5,848 nt of DNA from NCBI GenBank assembly GCA_023150215.1, contig JAKLLJ010000219.1:1-5848 (forward strand), in the 5' to 3' direction. The DNA is from Thauera sp. Lineage in GTDB: Bacteria; Pseudomonadota; Gammaproteobacteria; Burkholderiales; Rhodocyclaceae. Positions 5,513-5,848 of this stretch are shown piece after piece. How positions within the stretch are numbered: the first letter of the stretch is position 1; each line of letters opens with the position of its first letter. The notes below the pieces were generated by a model, which ran no database searches, was not told the DNA's origin, and was given only the letters and a program-made list of their open reading frames with translations. A program made the position numbers and the translations under genes.

Positions 5513-5848
5513 GCGCCCGACAGCAGCGAAGAGGTGTACGCGTCGCGCCAAGTCAGCTCTGTGCTGGTGCGCCATCAAGACGTCTTCACGCCAGTTTCGC
5601 GGCTCTCTCCTCTGGCCGATGAAAACGAGGCGGTGCCGATGGGTTCCCCCCAGGCTACCGGCGCCACCTCACCTTTCTCCTCCAACAAACCGGGTTAAAC
5701 GCGTCGCACTCGATCAAGACTGGAGCCGGCCCGTGAGCCAGCATCTGCAAGATGCAGGCGCGCTGTCAATGCTGCCTTTCCCTGTACGGCGATGGGGGAC
5801 GAATCGGGTCAAACCTCGATGCTGATTTCCTCTCGCCCGTCACGCCGA
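5513..5848. other. No supportable gene; possible debris of a mobile element
   Basis: Frames here are short or of shadow type, and none gives a protein I recognise on either strand. A frame continuing from the lutC tail runs to a TAA at 5696-5698 without known motifs. A perfect 6-bp stem with a 3-nt loop lies at 5741-5755 (GCATCT/AGATGC). The stretch also holds the 10-bp repeat pair listed separately. It looks like non-coding or degraded sequence, possibly linked to loss of the lut operon. Confidence 0.5.
5691..5814 (+). repeat. Pair of near-identical 10-bp direct repeats, 114 bp apart
   Basis: CGGGTTAAAC at 5691-5700 and CGGGTCAAAC at 5805-5814 differ at one base, and the following bases are loosely alike (both continue to a TCG followed by G/C-rich sequence). 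The second copy runs into CTCGATGCTGATTTCC. Repeats of the GGGTCAAA..CGATGCTGAT kind are reminiscent of the multiple terminal repeats at ends of IS21-family elements. That resemblance is from memory, and no transposase fragment was seen. Confidence 0.3.

Noticed and set aside
5348..5698. 116-codon + frame over the lutC tail as an independent gene
   Set aside because: Only a short part (about 5483-5512) resembles something, the frameshifted lutC C terminus. The rest has no motif and no ribosome site.
5094..5825. Open + frame of 243 codons with a good ribosome site
   Set aside because: It runs across the lutC remnant in another frame. The product is dominated by Arg, Pro, Ala and His as expected of a shadow frame in G+C-rich DNA and has no known motif. 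Kept only as a low-interest observation.
1..5848. CRISPR array, tRNA or rRNA gene, riboswitch
   Set aside because: No regularly spaced repeats, no cloverleaf or conserved rRNA stretch, and no riboswitch-like leader was seen on either strand by eye.

Overview
The window comes from a G+C-rich bacterium, most likely a proteobacterium. Codon third positions are mostly G or C, and the protein sequences look like those of Betaproteobacteria (Rhodocyclales or Burkholderiales type). That placement is an impression from sequence style and was not tested by a search. Four genes are intact, one is cut by the window start and one is a decayed remnant.

Left part (1-2529, + strand): the 3' three quarters of an MFS transporter of the anion/cation symporter type, then ttdA and ttdB, the two subunits of an oxygen-sensitive Fe-S L(+)-tartrate dehydratase (two-subunit class I fumarase family). 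The gap between transporter and ttdA is 42 bp, and ttdA and ttdB overlap by 4 bp, so the three look like one operon for uptake of a hydroxydicarboxylate (best guess L-tartrate) and its dehydration to oxaloacetate. The operon promoter lies outside the window.

Middle (2522-3607): a LysR-type regulator on the - strand, resembling E. coli TtdR. Its 3' end overlaps the 3' end of ttdB by 8 bp. A 144-bp intergenic region follows, holding a LysR-like dyad and two perfect short palindromes, and it separates the regulator from the divergent pyruvate kinase gene.

Right part (3608-5848): a complete pyruvate kinase gene, a weak hairpin, then a decayed lutC/LUD-domain gene (lactate-utilization type). The remnant keeps its ribosome binding site, start codon and several conserved blocks, but has two in-frame stops, apparent internal deletions and a probable frameshift. 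The last ~335 bp hold no gene I can support; they contain a near-identical pair of 10-bp repeats that could be debris of a mobile element.

Together, tartrate would give oxaloacetate, which can feed PEP (through PEP carboxykinase, not seen here) and then pyruvate through pyruvate kinase. Whether the regulator also controls pyk is inference. I found no CRISPR array, tRNA, rRNA, complete insertion sequence or clear undescribed system. The oddities are the lutC remnant with its flank and the palindrome-rich regulator/pyk intergenic region.
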